Position numbers and translations under genes: made by a program
Origin: Bacteroides sp.
Lineage (GTDB): Bacteria > Bacteroidota > Bacteroidia > Bacteroidales > Bacteroidaceae
Assembly (NCBI GenBank): GCA_022648295.1
Contig: JALCME010000021.1
Coordinates: 38,265 to 102,264, forward strand
Reading direction: 5' to 3'
DNA: 64,000 nt
The notes under the pieces: model-generated
The model's input: the letters and a program-made list of their open reading frames with translations, nothing else
The model's database searches: none
Told to the model about the DNA's origin: nothing
Shown here: in pieces, positions 53,830-63,211 of the stretch
How the letters are laid out: every line of letters starts with the position of its first letter
Position numbering within the stretch: position 1 is the first letter of the stretch

Positions 53830-54465
53830 ATGGGACAATTGTTTTCTAAAAAGAATAAAGAAGTATTCTCTACTCCGCTGGGCATGAATAATCCTATAAC
53901 CGTTCAGGTGCTGGGTATTTGTTCTGCATTGGCTGTAACAGCCAAATTGGAGCCTGCCATTGTGATGGGACTTTCTGTAACTGTGATTACGGCATTTTCT
54001 AATGTTGTTATTTCTTTGTTGCGCAAAACTATTCCTAACCGCATACGTATTATTGTCCAATTGGTAGTAGTAGCTGCTCTGGTGACGGTCGTAAGTGAAA
54101 TATTGAAGGCCTTTGCTTATGATGTGAGTGTACAACTTTCTGTCTATGTGGGATTAATCATTACCAACTGTATTTTGATGGGGCGTTTGGAAGCATTTGC
54201 CATGCAAAATGGTCCCTGGGAATCTTTTCTTGATGGTATAGGTAATGGTCTTGGATATGCAAAGATTTTGGTAATCGTAGCATTCTTCCGTGAACTCTTA
54301 GGTTCGGGTACATTGCTTGGATTTAATATCTTGAACTACGGTTGGTTGAAGAATATGGGCTATGTGAATAATGGCTTGATGCTGATGCCTCCAATGGCTT
54401 TAATTATTGTGGCATGTATTATTTGGTATCAGCGTGCCCATCATAACGAATTACAAGAGAAATGA
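53830..54465 (+). CDS. nqrD: Na+-NQR subunit D
   Basis: This 211-residue integral membrane subunit has about six helices and is paralogous to NqrE and RnfE. Typical segments are [39 protein letters not shown] (with the conserved NCxxxGR segment in a half-helix) and [15 protein letters not shown]. Cysteines in the NqrD/E half-helices are proposed to hold an intramembrane iron centre. Position and length are standard. nqrE follows after 44 bp. Confidence 0.96.
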   Translation: MGQLFSKKNKEVFSTPLGMNNPITVQVLGICSALAVTAKLEPAIVMGLSVTVITAFSNVVISLLRKTIPNRIRIIVQLVVVAALVTVVSEILKAFAYDVSVQLSVYVGLIITNCILMGRLEAFAMQNGPWESFLDGIGNGLGYAKILVIVAFFRELLGSGTLLGFNILNYGWLKNMGYVNNGLMLMPPMALIIVACIIWYQRAHHNELQEK

Positions 54466-54509
54466 TAAACAGTAATCAGAAAATTGATTACTAAACTACT
54501 TAGAATAGT

Positions 54510-55136
54510 ATGGAACATTTATTAAGTTTATTCGTCCGCTCCATTTTTGTGGACAACATGATATTCGCGTTTTTCTTAGGAATGTGCTCTTATTTGGCTG
54601 TTTCTAAGAACGTGAAGACAGCTGTGGGATTGGGCATTGCTGTAACATTTGTGCTGGTGGTTACACTACCGGTTAACTATTTACTGCAAACCAAGGTATT
54701 GGCCGCCAATGCTATTATAGATGGGGTTGATCTTAGTTTCCTCAGTTTTATTCTTTTTATTGCTGTAATTGCAGGTATTGTACAATTGGTAGAAATGGTT
54801 GTAGAACGTTTTAGCCCCTCATTATATGCTTCATTAGGTATTTTCCTTCCATTGATTGCTGTAAACTGTGCTATTATGGGAGCTTCCCTTTTTATGCAAC
54901 AACGTATTAATCTGGGTGAGAGTGATCCTAAGTTTATCGGAGGTATGGGAGATGCTGTCTCTTATGCATTAGGTTCCGGTATCGGATGGCTTCTGGCCAT
55001 TGTTGGTCTGGCTGCCATTCGCGAAAAGATGGCTTATTCTGATGTACCAGCCCCATTGAGAGGACTTGGTATTACGTTTATAACAGTAGGTTTAATGGCC
55101 ATCGCATTTATGTGTTTCTCTGGGTTGAATCTCTAA
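54510..55136 (+). CDS. nqrE: Na+-NQR subunit E
   Basis: This 208-residue membrane subunit has six predicted helices in inverted topology relative to NqrD. It opens with [20 protein letters not shown], and [18 protein letters not shown] and [16 protein letters not shown] carry the conserved cysteines that pair with those of NqrD. The length is that of the family. nqrF begins 18 bp after its stop. Confidence 0.96.
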   Translation: MEHLLSLFVRSIFVDNMIFAFFLGMCSYLAVSKNVKTAVGLGIAVTFVLVVTLPVNYLLQTKVLAANAIIDGVDLSFLSFILFIAVIAGIVQLVEMVVERFSPSLYASLGIFLPLIAVNCAIMGASLFMQQRINLGESDPKFIGGMGDAVSYALGSGIGWLLAIVGLAAIREKMAYSDVPAPLRGLGITFITVGLMAIAFMCFSGLNL

Positions 55137-55154
55137 TAAGGAAAGGTATAAACA

Positions 55155-56423
55155 ATGGATATGAATTTAATTTTGTCGAGCGTTGGGGTATTCCTTGTGG
55201 TTATTCTTTTGCTTGTTGTCATCCTGTTGGTGGCCAAGAAGTTTTTGGTTCCTTCGGGTAATGTGAAAGTAACAATTAACGGAGATAAAGAGTTGGAGGT
55301 CGCTTCCGGTTCAACTTTGCTGAATACATTGTCTGTAAACGGAATATATCTTTCTTCTGCTTGTGGAGGAAAAGGATCTTGTGGACAGTGTAAGTGCCAG
55401 GTATTGGAAGGTGGAGGAGAGATACTTCCTTCCGAAGTTCCACATTTTAGCCGTAAGCAACAACAAGATCATTGGCGCTTAGGGTGTCAGGTGAAGGTGA
55501 AGAGCGATATGTCTATAAAAATAGCTGAGAGTATATTGGGAGTAAAAGAGTGGGAGTGCGAAGTTATTTCCAATAAGAATGTAGCTACATTTATTAAAGA
55601 ATTTATCGTTGCTTTGCCTAAGGGTGAACACATGGATTTTATTCCCGGTTCGTATGCACAAATTAAGATACCTACTTATTCAATGGATTATGATAAAGAC
55701 ATTGATAAGAGCCTGATTGGTGATGAATATTTGCCGGCATGGCAGAAATTCGGTCTGTTCGGGTTGAAATGCAAGAATGTTGAGTCTACTATTCGTGCAT
55801 ATTCTATGGCTAATTATCCGGCTGAAGGAGATCGTATTATGTTGACGGTACGTATTGCTACGCCACCGTTTAAGCCGAAACCACAGGTTGGATTCCAAGA
55901 TGTGATGCCAGGTATCGCTTCATCCTATATATTCACTTTGAAGCCAGGTGATAAGGTTATTATGAGTGGTCCTTATGGAGATTTCCATCCTATATTTGAC
56001 TCCAAGCGTGAAATGATGTGGGTAGGCGGTGGCGCCGGAATGGCTCCGTTGCGTGCTCAGATCATGCATATGATGAAGACTTTACATACAACAGATCGTA
56101 AAATGTCGTATTTCTATGGTGCACGTGCTTTGAATGAGGTGTTCTATTTGGATGACTTCCTACAATTGGAAAAAGAATTTCCTAATTTCTCGTTCCATTT
56201 GGCTTTAGACCGCCCTGATCCTGCAGCGGATGCGGCAGGTGTGAAATACACCGCTGGATTTGTTCATCAGGTTATATATAATACTTATTTGAAGGATCAT
56301 GAAGCGCCTGAAGACATTGAATATTATATGTGCGGTCCCGGCCCGATGAGTAAAGCTGTAGAGAAGATGCTTGATGACCTTGGGGTTCCGTTTGAAAATT
56401 TGATGTTTGATAACTTTGGGTAA
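55155..56423 (+). CDS. nqrF: Na+-NQR subunit F (NADH dehydrogenase subunit, 2Fe-2S and FAD)
   Basis: This 422-residue subunit takes electrons from NADH. It has an N-terminal transmembrane helix (about 8-28), then a 2Fe-2S ferredoxin-like domain with Cys70, Cys76, Cys79 and Cys111 in SACGGKGSCGQC and LGCQV. A ferredoxin-reductase-type FAD domain (RAYSMANYP, about residue 215) and an NADH domain (GGGAGMAPLRAQIMHM; YYMCGPGPM) complete it. All cofactor motifs are intact. It is the last nqr gene, with a long hairpin terminator about 70 bp later. Confidence 0.97.
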   Translation: MDMNLILSSVGVFLVVILLLVVILLVAKKFLVPSGNVKVTINGDKELEVASGSTLLNTLSVNGIYLSSACGGKGSCGQCKCQVLEGGGEILPSEVPHFSRKQQQDHWRLGCQVKVKSDMSIKIAESILGVKEWECEVISNKNVATFIKEFIVALPKGEHMDFIPGSYAQIKIPTYSMDYDKDIDKSLIGDEYLPAWQKFGLFGLKCKNVESTIRAYSMANYPAEGDRIMLTVRIATPPFKPKPQVGFQDVMPGIASSYIFTLKPGDKVIMSGPYGDFHPIFDSKREMMWVGGGAGMAPLRAQIMHMMKTLHTTDRKMSYFYGARALNEVFYLDDFLQLEKEFPNFSFHLALDRPDPAADAAGVKYTAGFVHQVIYNTYLKDHEAPEDIEYYMCGPGPMSKAVEKMLDDLGVPFENLMFDNFG

Positions 56424-56780
56424 ATTCTTGTATGGCTTGACTGTATATGTATAGTCAGTTGTAGTTATTAGAATAAATAATATACCAGATATATAAATCC
56501 AATTATTTGAGGAACTTTCCTTAAATAGTTGGATTTATTTTATTGGAGTCTTCCATTTCTAATCTAAAATAAAAGTCTATCTTAGTAGCAATTGTATGGA
56601 TACTTGTTATCCGTTAAATAGTAATTTATCTTGAATGATACTTATGGCGATGAGAAAGAAGTAAAACGGTTTTATTTAGCATGATGCTTATGAAGTCTAT
56701 GAAATTAAATCGCAAATTATTTGAATGTTAAGGGTTATAAAATTCAATAGACTTATCTTTATACAAAAGCAGAAGGAATT
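56424..56780. other. Intergenic region after nqrF
   Basis: This 357-bp gap holds the nqr terminator near its left end. The remainder is AT-rich spacer before the NAD(P)-binding protein gene. I see no gene, RNA or clear promoter consensus in it. Confidence 0.55.
56495..56544 (+). terminator. Terminator of the nqr operon
   Basis: AAATCCAATTATTTGAGGA (56495-56513) and TCCTTAAATAGTTGGATTT (56518-56536) form a 19-bp stem with two G-U wobbles and a 4-nt ACTT loop, followed by ATTTTATT. Confidence 0.85.
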
Positions 56781-57644
56781 ATGAGCAAACAAAAGATTTT
56801 AGTAGCAGGAGCAACGGGCTATCTTGGTGGGTACATTACACAAGAGTTAACATTATCGGAGCATTTCGATACGAAGATTATTGTCCGTGATAGACAAAAA
56901 GTGAAATTGAATGATCCGAATGTTGAGATTATCGAAGCGGAGGTGACCAAAGCGGAGACTCTGGCACATCGGTGTGATGGGATTGATGTGGTCATAAGTA
57001 GTGTTGGTATCACTCGCCAAAAGGATGGACTAACTTATATGGATGTTGACTATCAGGCTAACGTGAATCTGATAAACGAAGCCAAAGCGAGTGGAGTAAA
57101 GAAGTTTATCTACATTTCGGTTTTGAATGGTGACAAAATGCGTAAGCTGAAAATCTGCGAAGCAAAAGAGAAGTTGGTTGACTACCTTAAAGTATCAGGG
57201 CTTGAATATTGCATAATTCGTCCCAATGGTTTCTTTTCGGATATGGGTGACTTTCTCAAGATGGCCCAAAAGGGTACCATTTATCTGTTTGGTGACGGGA
57301 AGCTTTGTTTAAATCCTATTCATGGCGAGGATCTGGCGAAAGTGTGTATCGACGCCATATCCTCGGATCAGAAAGAAATCAATGTGGGAGGACCGGATCT
57401 GCTGTCTCAGAATGCCATTGCAGAACTGGCTTTCAACGCGTACTCTAAACCTGTGAAAGTAATCCATTTGCCCGATTGGATCAGGCTGTTAACACTATGG
57501 CTGCTTCGGATATTTGTCAATTCCAAAACTTATGGTCCCTTTGAGTTCTTCATGACCGCAATGGCGATGGATATGCAATCGCCTCAATACGGCACTCACA
57601 AACTTGAAACATTTTTTCAGGAACAGGCCAAAAAACAAGGGTGA
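56781..57644 (+). CDS. NAD(P)-binding Rossmann-fold protein (atypical SDR, NmrA-like)
   Basis: This 287-residue protein opens with a dinucleotide-binding motif (KILVAGATGYLGGYITQEL, Gly-rich loop near residues 10-17) and follows the atypical short-chain dehydrogenase pattern: VVISSVGITRQKDGLTYMDVD, KFIYISVLNGDKM and YCIIRPNGFFSDMGDFLKMA. The usual catalytic YxxxK is not obvious, as in the NmrA-like and CC3/TIP30-like groups. It may be a redox sensor, chaperone-like or isomerase-type enzyme. The C-terminus has a hydrophobic stretch (WIRLLTLWLLRIFV) that could lie on the membrane. It is monocistronic. The fold is certain, the reaction unknown. Confidence 0.85.
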   Translation: MSKQKILVAGATGYLGGYITQELTLSEHFDTKIIVRDRQKVKLNDPNVEIIEAEVTKAETLAHRCDGIDVVISSVGITRQKDGLTYMDVDYQANVNLINEAKASGVKKFIYISVLNGDKMRKLKICEAKEKLVDYLKVSGLEYCIIRPNGFFSDMGDFLKMAQKGTIYLFGDGKLCLNPIHGEDLAKVCIDAISSDQKEINVGGPDLLSQNAIAELAFNAYSKPVKVIHLPDWIRLLTLWLLRIFVNSKTYGPFEFFMTAMAMDMQSPQYGTHKLETFFQEQAKKQG

Positions 57645-57796
57645 AATATTTAGTAACATAACATTGCTATATTTTGCGGATTATTGAGAAATGCTTTCCA
57701 GGCAGGGAAGATCTAGAGTACGGGCAATTCACACATATATGTCTTTTATTTGTCCAGATTCCACTTTGACCATGTGTATAGTTAAGGACTTATCCG

Positions 57797-57804
57797 TATC
57801 TTTG
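57797..57804 (+). promoter_or_regulatory. Predicted -7 element of the DbpA-like helicase gene
   Basis: TATCTTTG matches TAnnTTTG, 29 bp before the ATG at 57834. The nearest TTTG upstream (57765-57768) is 28 bp away, too far for a good -33. Confidence 0.45.
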
Positions 57805-57833
57805 TCTCCTTAAATATTGAAGAATAAGATTTT

Positions 57834-59147
57834 ATGGAACTGAACGAAATACTTCATAACTTACAGATAGAGCGGCTTACGGCTATGCAGGAGGCTACCC
57901 GGAAGGCCTATTCCTCCGGGAATGACATCGTGTTGCTTTCACCTACCGGCTCGGGTAAAACGCTTGCGTTTCTTCTTCCGCTGGTTCAGTCACTGAAAGG
58001 TGGAGAAGGGGATGTTCAGGCGGTGATCTTGACGCCTTCCCGTGAGCTGGCATTGCAGATTGAAGGGGTGTTTAAATCCATGGGGACAGCATTGAATGTG
58101 ATGAGTTGCTATGGGGGACGGCCTGCTATGGAAGAGCACCGCACCATGAACGGCATTCATCCTGAGGTGATTATTGGGACTCCCGGAAGAATGAACGATC
58201 ACCTGTCCAAACGGAATTTTAATGCCGGTACGGTGACCACACTGATTATAGACGAATTTGATAAATGTCTGGAATACGGCTTTCAGGAGGAGATGTCCGA
58301 CATCATCGGGAAACTGCCCGGTTTGAAGAAACGGGTTTTGCTTTCGGCTACGGAAGCGCAGGAAATACCCGATTTCGTTGGGGTGGAACATACGGTGAAA
58401 CTCAACTTCCTCAGTCAGGATACGGAAGAATCACGCCTGACATTGTATAAGGTGGTTTCTCCCGAGAAGGATAAGTTGGAGACCTTGTACCGTCTGCTTT
58501 GCGTTTTGGGCAATCAGTCTACATTGGTCTTTTGCAATTACCGGGAAAGTGTGGATCGTGTGGCGGACTATCTACGGACAAAGCATATCCTCTGTGAAGC
58601 GTTTCACGGGGGAATGGAACAACCGGACCGGGAAAGGGCGCTTTATAAGTTCCGTAACGGAAGTTGTCCGGTACTGGTTTCTACGGATCTGGCCGCCCGC
58701 GGACTGGATATCCCGAATATCGACCATATTGTACACTATCACTTACCGGTCAATGAAGAGGCTTACACCCATCGGAACGGACGGACGGCACGCTGGCAGT
58801 CGGAAGGGAAATCTTATCTTATTTTGCACGATGAGGAGCAAGTGCCTGCTTATATTCCCAATGATATGGAAACTTTTGAATGGCCTGTACGTTTGCCTAA
58901 ACCTGTCCAATCTCTTTGGACTACCTTATATATAGGTAAAGGAAAAAAGGATAAGGTGAATAAAATTGATATTGTGGGATTCTTCTATAAAAAAGGAGGA
59001 TTGGTAAAAGGGGACATCGGACAGATTGATGTGAAGGAACATTATGCTTTTGCCGCTGTACGCCGCAGTAAAGTGACCCAACTTCTCCACCTTATTCAGG
59101 GAGAGAAGATAAAGGGTATGAAGATGCTGATTGAAGAGGCTAAATAG
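57834..59147 (+). CDS. DEAD-box ATP-dependent RNA helicase, DbpA-like
   Basis: This 437-residue helicase shows the motifs in order: Q-motif region (LTAMQEATRKAYSSGNDIVL), Walker A SPTGSGKT (about 39-46), Ia PSRELALQ, Ib TPGR, motif II DEFD (about 138) in place of DEAD, SAT, IV STLVFCNYRE, V STDLAARGLDIP and VI HRNGRTAR. The C-terminal domain (about 365-435, KIDIVGFFYKKGGLVKGDIG) is the DbpA-type RNA-binding module, which directs family members to 23S rRNA helix 92. A role in large-subunit ribosome assembly is therefore likely. The Asp-Glu-Phe-Asp motif is unusual but keeps the catalytic DE pair. Base composition looks more GC-rich than in the polysaccharide loci. Confidence 0.92.
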   Translation: MELNEILHNLQIERLTAMQEATRKAYSSGNDIVLLSPTGSGKTLAFLLPLVQSLKGGEGDVQAVILTPSRELALQIEGVFKSMGTALNVMSCYGGRPAMEEHRTMNGIHPEVIIGTPGRMNDHLSKRNFNAGTVTTLIIDEFDKCLEYGFQEEMSDIIGKLPGLKKRVLLSATEAQEIPDFVGVEHTVKLNFLSQDTEESRLTLYKVVSPEKDKLETLYRLLCVLGNQSTLVFCNYRESVDRVADYLRTKHILCEAFHGGMEQPDRERALYKFRNGSCPVLVSTDLAARGLDIPNIDHIVHYHLPVNEEAYTHRNGRTARWQSEGKSYLILHDEEQVPAYIPNDMETFEWPVRLPKPVQSLWTTLYIGKGKKDKVNKIDIVGFFYKKGGLVKGDIGQIDVKEHYAFAAVRRSKVTQLLHLIQGEKIKGMKMLIEEAK

Positions 59148-59417
59148 CCTGATTTACAATTGGATTACCGGCCTTAGTGGGAAAGGTGTGCGGGTGTGTG
59201 TGACGGTGGGTTATGAGTTGTTTCTAAAGTGTGTTCCTGAGAGGTGGAAAATGACAATTCTACGTATATTTTCTGCATAAATTGATAATATGTAAGCTAA
59301 ATGGTGTGACTGGATTGTTTTTCATAAGGAATGATTTGATATACGGAAATAAATCTGTAATTTCGCCAAGTCTTAATGACATTAATGAACGAATTGTATA
59401 ACCAAAACAAACTTCAA

Positions 59418-60485
59418 ATGAAAAAGCATAATTTCAATGCAGGACCTTCTATTCTTCCACGCGAAGTGATTGAGGATACCGCGAAGGCTATTTTGGACTT
59501 CAACGGTTCCGGCCTTTCACTTATGGAAATCAGCCATCGCGCTAAAGATTTCAAGCCCGTTGTGGACGAAGCAGTAGCACTATTTAAAGAATTATTGGAT
59601 ATCCCTGATGGTTACTCAGTGCTCTTTTTAGGTGGTGGTGCAAGTCTGGAATTCTGCATGGTACCTTACAATTTCCTTGAAAAGAAGGCTGCTTACCTCA
59701 ATACGGGTACGTGGGCCAAGAAAGCAATGAAAGAAGCCAAAGGCTTCGGGGAAGTTGTGGAAGTTGCTTCTTCAGCAGATGCAAACTTTTCTTTTATACC
59801 GAAAGACTACACGGTTCCCGCAGATGCTGATTATCTTCATATTACTACGAATAACACCATTTTCGGTACGGAACTGAAAAGTGACTTGAACGTCACTGTC
59901 CCAATGGTTGCCGATATGTCATCCGACATCTTCTCCCGTCCGATAGATGTTTCAAAATATATCTGTATTTACGGTGGAGCACAAAAGAACTTGGCACCTG
60001 CCGGTCTGACTTTTGTTATTGTTAAGAATGAGGCGGTAGGCAAAGTATCTCGTTACATCCCTACCATGCTGAATTATCAGACCCATATTGATGGCGGTTC
60101 TATGTTCAATACGCCTCCTGTGGTTCCTATCTATTCCGCTTTGCAGACTTTGCGCTGGTTGAAGGCTCAGGGTGGTGTAAAAGAAATGGAACGTCGCGCT
60201 ACGGAAAAAGCTGACATGCTGTATGCTGAAATCGACCGCAATAAATTGTTTGTAGGTACTGCTGCCAAAGAAGACCGTTCACGCATGAACATCTGCTTTG
60301 TAATGAATCCTGAATACAAGGAGCTGGAAACCGAATTCTTGGAATTTGCAACAGGTAAGGGTATGGTAGGCATTAAAGGGCATCGTTCTGTTGGCGGTTT
60401 CCGTGCATCTTGCTACAATGCTATGCCAAAAGAAAGTGTACAAGCTTTGATAGATTGCATGCAGGAATTTGAGAAACTTCATTAA
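59418..60485 (+). CDS. serC: Phosphoserine aminotransferase
   Basis: This 355-residue PLP enzyme converts 3-phosphohydroxypyruvate and glutamate to phosphoserine and 2-oxoglutarate, the second step of serine synthesis; in many bacteria it also serves pyridoxine synthesis. I start it at 59418 ([20 protein letters not shown]), the standard SerC opening; residues before it are not conserved. The PLP-binding lysine is Lys190 in [41 protein letters not shown] and [17 protein letters not shown] are family signatures. serA follows 105 bp later. Confidence 0.97.
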   Translation: MKKHNFNAGPSILPREVIEDTAKAILDFNGSGLSLMEISHRAKDFKPVVDEAVALFKELLDIPDGYSVLFLGGGASLEFCMVPYNFLEKKAAYLNTGTWAKKAMKEAKGFGEVVEVASSADANFSFIPKDYTVPADADYLHITTNNTIFGTELKSDLNVTVPMVADMSSDIFSRPIDVSKYICIYGGAQKNLAPAGLTFVIVKNEAVGKVSRYIPTMLNYQTHIDGGSMFNTPPVVPIYSALQTLRWLKAQGGVKEMERRATEKADMLYAEIDRNKLFVGTAAKEDRSRMNICFVMNPEYKELETEFLEFATGKGMVGIKGHRSVGGFRASCYNAMPKESVQALIDCMQEFEKLH

Positions 60486-60496
60486 TTGAAATAAGT

Positions 60497-60564
60497 TCAC
60501 CACAGGTTATACAGGTTATCACAAGCTGATTGGGTTTTGTGAAATGCTGTGTAGTCTGTGGTGA
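60497..60564. repeat. Long imperfect hairpin between serC and serA
   Basis: TCACCACAG (60497 onward) pairs with CTGTGGTGA (ending 60564). The next blocks ATACAG/CTGTGT and TCACAA/TTGTGA continue the stem, giving about 28-bp arms with a few mismatches around a GC-poor loop. GTCGTTTTTATT follows. The TCACCACAG..ATACAG pattern recalls widespread CCACAGATTACACAGAT-type intergenic repeats. It could attenuate or process the serC-serA message. Confidence 0.75.
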
Positions 60565-60590
60565 GTCGTTTTTATTAACCCCATAAAATC

Positions 60591-61511
60591 ATGAAAATAT
60601 TAGTTGCAACAGACAAGCCGTTCGCTAAAGTTGCAGTGGACGGAATCCGCAAGGAAGTGGAAGCAGCAGGTTATGAACTGGCTGTATTGGAAAAATACGG
60701 TGAAAAGGCTAAATTGCTCGAAGCTGTAAAAGATGCTAATGCTATTATTATTCGTAGTGACATCATTGATGCCGAGGTGTTGGATGCTGCTAAGGATCTT
60801 AAAATTGTGGTTCGTGCCGGTGCCGGTTACGATAACGTGGACTTGAATGCAGCTACCGCCCATAAGGTCTGTGTGATGAACACTCCGGGACAGAACTCCA
60901 ATGCTGTGGCTGAACTGGCTTTTGGCTTGATGGTTATGGCTGTCCGTAATTTCTATAACGGAACTTCCGGTACGGAACTTAAAGGTAAGAAACTGGGTAT
61001 TCATGCTTATGGCAACGTGGGACGCAATGTAGCCCGTGTAGCTAAAGGATTTGGTATGGAAATTTATGCCTATGATGCTTTCTGCCCCAAAGATGTAATT
61101 GAGAAAGACGGAGTGAAAGCTCTTGATTCCGTCGAAGAATTATATACTACCTGTAATGTTGTCTCCTTGCATATACCTGCTACCGCCGAGACTAAAAACT
61201 CCATCAACTATGCATTGGTTGGTAAGATGCCGAAAGGTGGGGCATTGGTCAACACTGCCCGTAAGGAAGTGATCAATGAAGCTGAACTAATTAAATTGAT
61301 GGAAGAGCGTACCGACTTGAAGTATGTAACGGATATTATGCCTGTGGCTAACGAGGAATTTGCAGCTAAGTTTGCCGGACGTTATTTCTCCACACCCAAG
61401 AAGATGGGAGCACAAACGGCCGAGGCTAACATCAATGCTGGTATCGCTGCAGCTAAACAGATAGTCGGTTTCTTTAAAGACGGTTGCGAAAAGTTCCGGG
61501 TTAATAAATAG
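60591..61511 (+). CDS. serA: D-3-phosphoglycerate dehydrogenase (short form)
   Basis: This 306-residue NAD-dependent dehydrogenase carries out the first step of serine synthesis. The substrate-domain segment VVRAGAGYDNVDLNAATAHK and PGQNSNAVAELAFGLM are typical. The NAD-binding loop is KLGIHAYGNVGRNVARVAKG (Gly-x-Tyr-Gly-x-Val-Gly), near residues 135-155. NTARKEVINEAEL contains the catalytic Arg. The protein stops after the catalytic domains, with no ACT or intervening regulatory domain, so serine feedback of the E. coli kind is not expected. It shares an operon with serC and with two genes downstream. Confidence 0.95.
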   Translation: MKILVATDKPFAKVAVDGIRKEVEAAGYELAVLEKYGEKAKLLEAVKDANAIIIRSDIIDAEVLDAAKDLKIVVRAGAGYDNVDLNAATAHKVCVMNTPGQNSNAVAELAFGLMVMAVRNFYNGTSGTELKGKKLGIHAYGNVGRNVARVAKGFGMEIYAYDAFCPKDVIEKDGVKALDSVEELYTTCNVVSLHIPATAETKNSINYALVGKMPKGGALVNTARKEVINEAELIKLMEERTDLKYVTDIMPVANEEFAAKFAGRYFSTPKKMGAQTAEANINAGIAAAKQIVGFFKDGCEKFRVNK

Positions 61512-61526
61512 AAGTTATACAGAGGC

Positions 61527-61724
61527 ATGCAGAAGAGAGCATACACATTTGGCATCGTCTATTTGGTAATAGGTTGTGCCGTATTTTCTTTGAGTAGTAT
61601 TTTTAGGGATAGCCTGTCCGATTTTGCTTTGGGATTCTGTGAAGGAGTCTCCGGCTCATTGATTGTGATTAGTGCCATTTATATGATTTGGCATTATGTT
61701 AAAAAGAGCAAGAACAAAGATTGA
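61527..61724 (+). CDS. Small two-helix membrane protein in the serine operon
   Basis: This 65-residue protein has two transmembrane helices (about residues 8-25 and 38-57, AYTFGIVYLVIGCAVFSL and GVSGSLIVISAIYMIWHYV) joined by a short polar loop (RDSLSDFA) and ending in a basic tail (KKSKNKD). It starts 15 bp after serA, so it is translated from the same message. I do not recognise a named family. The coding call rests on tight spacing, a clean ATG and good membrane-protein composition. Confidence 0.7.
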   Translation: MQKRAYTFGIVYLVIGCAVFSLSSIFRDSLSDFALGFCEGVSGSLIVISAIYMIWHYVKKSKNKD

Positions 61725-61892
61725 TTTAGAATGTTCTTTACTCATACATAGTTAGTTGTGGTGGTTGGGCTTTGAAGGATTTTCCAATAAGTATATGCCT
61801 TTAAAAGCAATTCCTCGTTTATAACTGTGGTGTGTAGAAAGTATCCGGACTGTTATAATATTAGAACATTATTAATTCAGATTTAAATAGTT

Positions 61893-63140
61893 ATGGCAAC
61901 AATAAAACCTTTTAAAGGTGTTCGTCCTCCTAAAGATTTGGTAGAACAAGTCGCTTCCCGTCCTTATGATGTGTTGAACTCTGCAGAGGCACGGGAGGAG
62001 GCAAAAGAGAATGAAAAGTCTTTATATCACATTATAAAACCTGAAATTGATTTTCCGGTGGGTACGGATGAACACGATTCACGGGTTTATCAGAAGGCTG
62101 CCGAGAACTTTCGGTCGTTTCAGGACAAAGGTTGGTTAGTGCAGGATGAAAAGGAAAACTATTACATCTATGCGCAGACCATGAACGGTAAAACCCAATA
62201 TGGTCTGGTAGTCGGAGCTTATGTACCCGACTATATGAATGGGGTGATTAAAAAGCATGAACTGACCCGTCGTGATAAAGAAGAAGATCGGATGAAGCAT
62301 GTCCGTGTGAACAATGCCAACATTGAACCGGTTTTCTTTGCATACCCTGATGATGCTGTTTTGGATCAGATCATTGCACGCTATACGGCTCAAAAGCCCG
62401 TGTACGATTTTATAGCTCCGGGTGATGGTTTTGGGCATACGTTCTGGATTATAGATCGGAAGGATGATATTGAAGCTATTACGGTTGAGTTTGCTAAAAT
62501 GCCTGCTCTCTACATTGCCGACGGTCACCATCGTAGTGCTGCCGCTGCACTGGTAGGGGCGGAAAAGGCGAAACAAAATCCCCATCATACTGGTAAGGAG
62601 GAATACAACTACTTTATGGCGGTATGTTTCCCAGCCAGCCAGTTGACTATTATTGACTATAACCGTGTGGTTAAAGACCTGAACGGGTTGACGGCAACGG
62701 ACTTCTTAGCAGCGGTGGGGAAGAACTTCATTGTGGAAGAGAAGGGTGCCGATATCTATAAACCGACAGGTTTGCATAACTTCTCGCTCTATCTGGAGGG
62801 TAAGTGGTATAGTCTAACTGCTAAAGAAGGAACTTATGACGATAATGATCCGATAGGAGTGTTGGACGTTACCATCTCTTCCAATCTTATTCTGGATGAA
62901 ATTTTGGGTATTAAGGATCTTCGTTCCGATAAGCGTATTGACTTTATCGGTGGTATCCGTGGTCTGGGCGAATTGAAAAAACGAGTGGATAGCGGTGAAA
63001 TGAAAGTGGCCTTAGCCCTTTATCCTGTCAGCATGAAACAGTTGATGGATATAGCGGATAGTGGCAATATCATGCCGCCTAAGACAACTTGGTTTGAGCC
63101 TAAACTGCGTTCGGGATTAATTATCCATAAGTTAGATTGA
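61893..63140 (+). CDS. DUF1015 family protein
   Basis: This 415-residue protein belongs to DUF1015 (PF06245): the N-terminal IKPFKGVRPPKDLVEQVASR and PYDVLNSAEAREEAKENEKS, the central ADGHHRSAAAALVGAEKAKQ, and late RIDFIGGIRGLGELKKRVDS are diagnostic. Its biochemical role is not established. It is often encoded next to serA and serC, as here, which suggests a link to serine or phosphohydroxy-acid metabolism. It lies 168 bp after the small membrane protein and may have its own promoter. A hairpin shared with the convergent HAD gene follows. Confidence 0.93.
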   Translation: MATIKPFKGVRPPKDLVEQVASRPYDVLNSAEAREEAKENEKSLYHIIKPEIDFPVGTDEHDSRVYQKAAENFRSFQDKGWLVQDEKENYYIYAQTMNGKTQYGLVVGAYVPDYMNGVIKKHELTRRDKEEDRMKHVRVNNANIEPVFFAYPDDAVLDQIIARYTAQKPVYDFIAPGDGFGHTFWIIDRKDDIEAITVEFAKMPALYIADGHHRSAAAALVGAEKAKQNPHHTGKEEYNYFMAVCFPASQLTIIDYNRVVKDLNGLTATDFLAAVGKNFIVEEKGADIYKPTGLHNFSLYLEGKWYSLTAKEGTYDDNDPIGVLDVTISSNLILDEILGIKDLRSDKRIDFIGGIRGLGELKKRVDSGEMKVALALYPVSMKQLMDIADSGNIMPPKTTWFEPKLRSGLIIHKLD

Positions 63141-63172
63141 TGATTTTTAATAATTATGCCTTGCCTTATTAT

Positions 63173-63211
63173 AAAGAACTGCCGCAATATTTATATTGTC
63201 GGTGGTTCTTT
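63173..63211. terminator. Bidirectional hairpin between DUF1015 and HAD genes
   Basis: AAAGAACTGCCGCAATA (63173-63189) pairs with TATTGTCGGTGGTTCTTT (63194-63211) apart from small mismatches and one bulge; a TTTA separates the arms. It lies 33 bp after the DUF1015 stop and overlaps the last codons of the convergent HAD gene. Confidence 0.7.
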
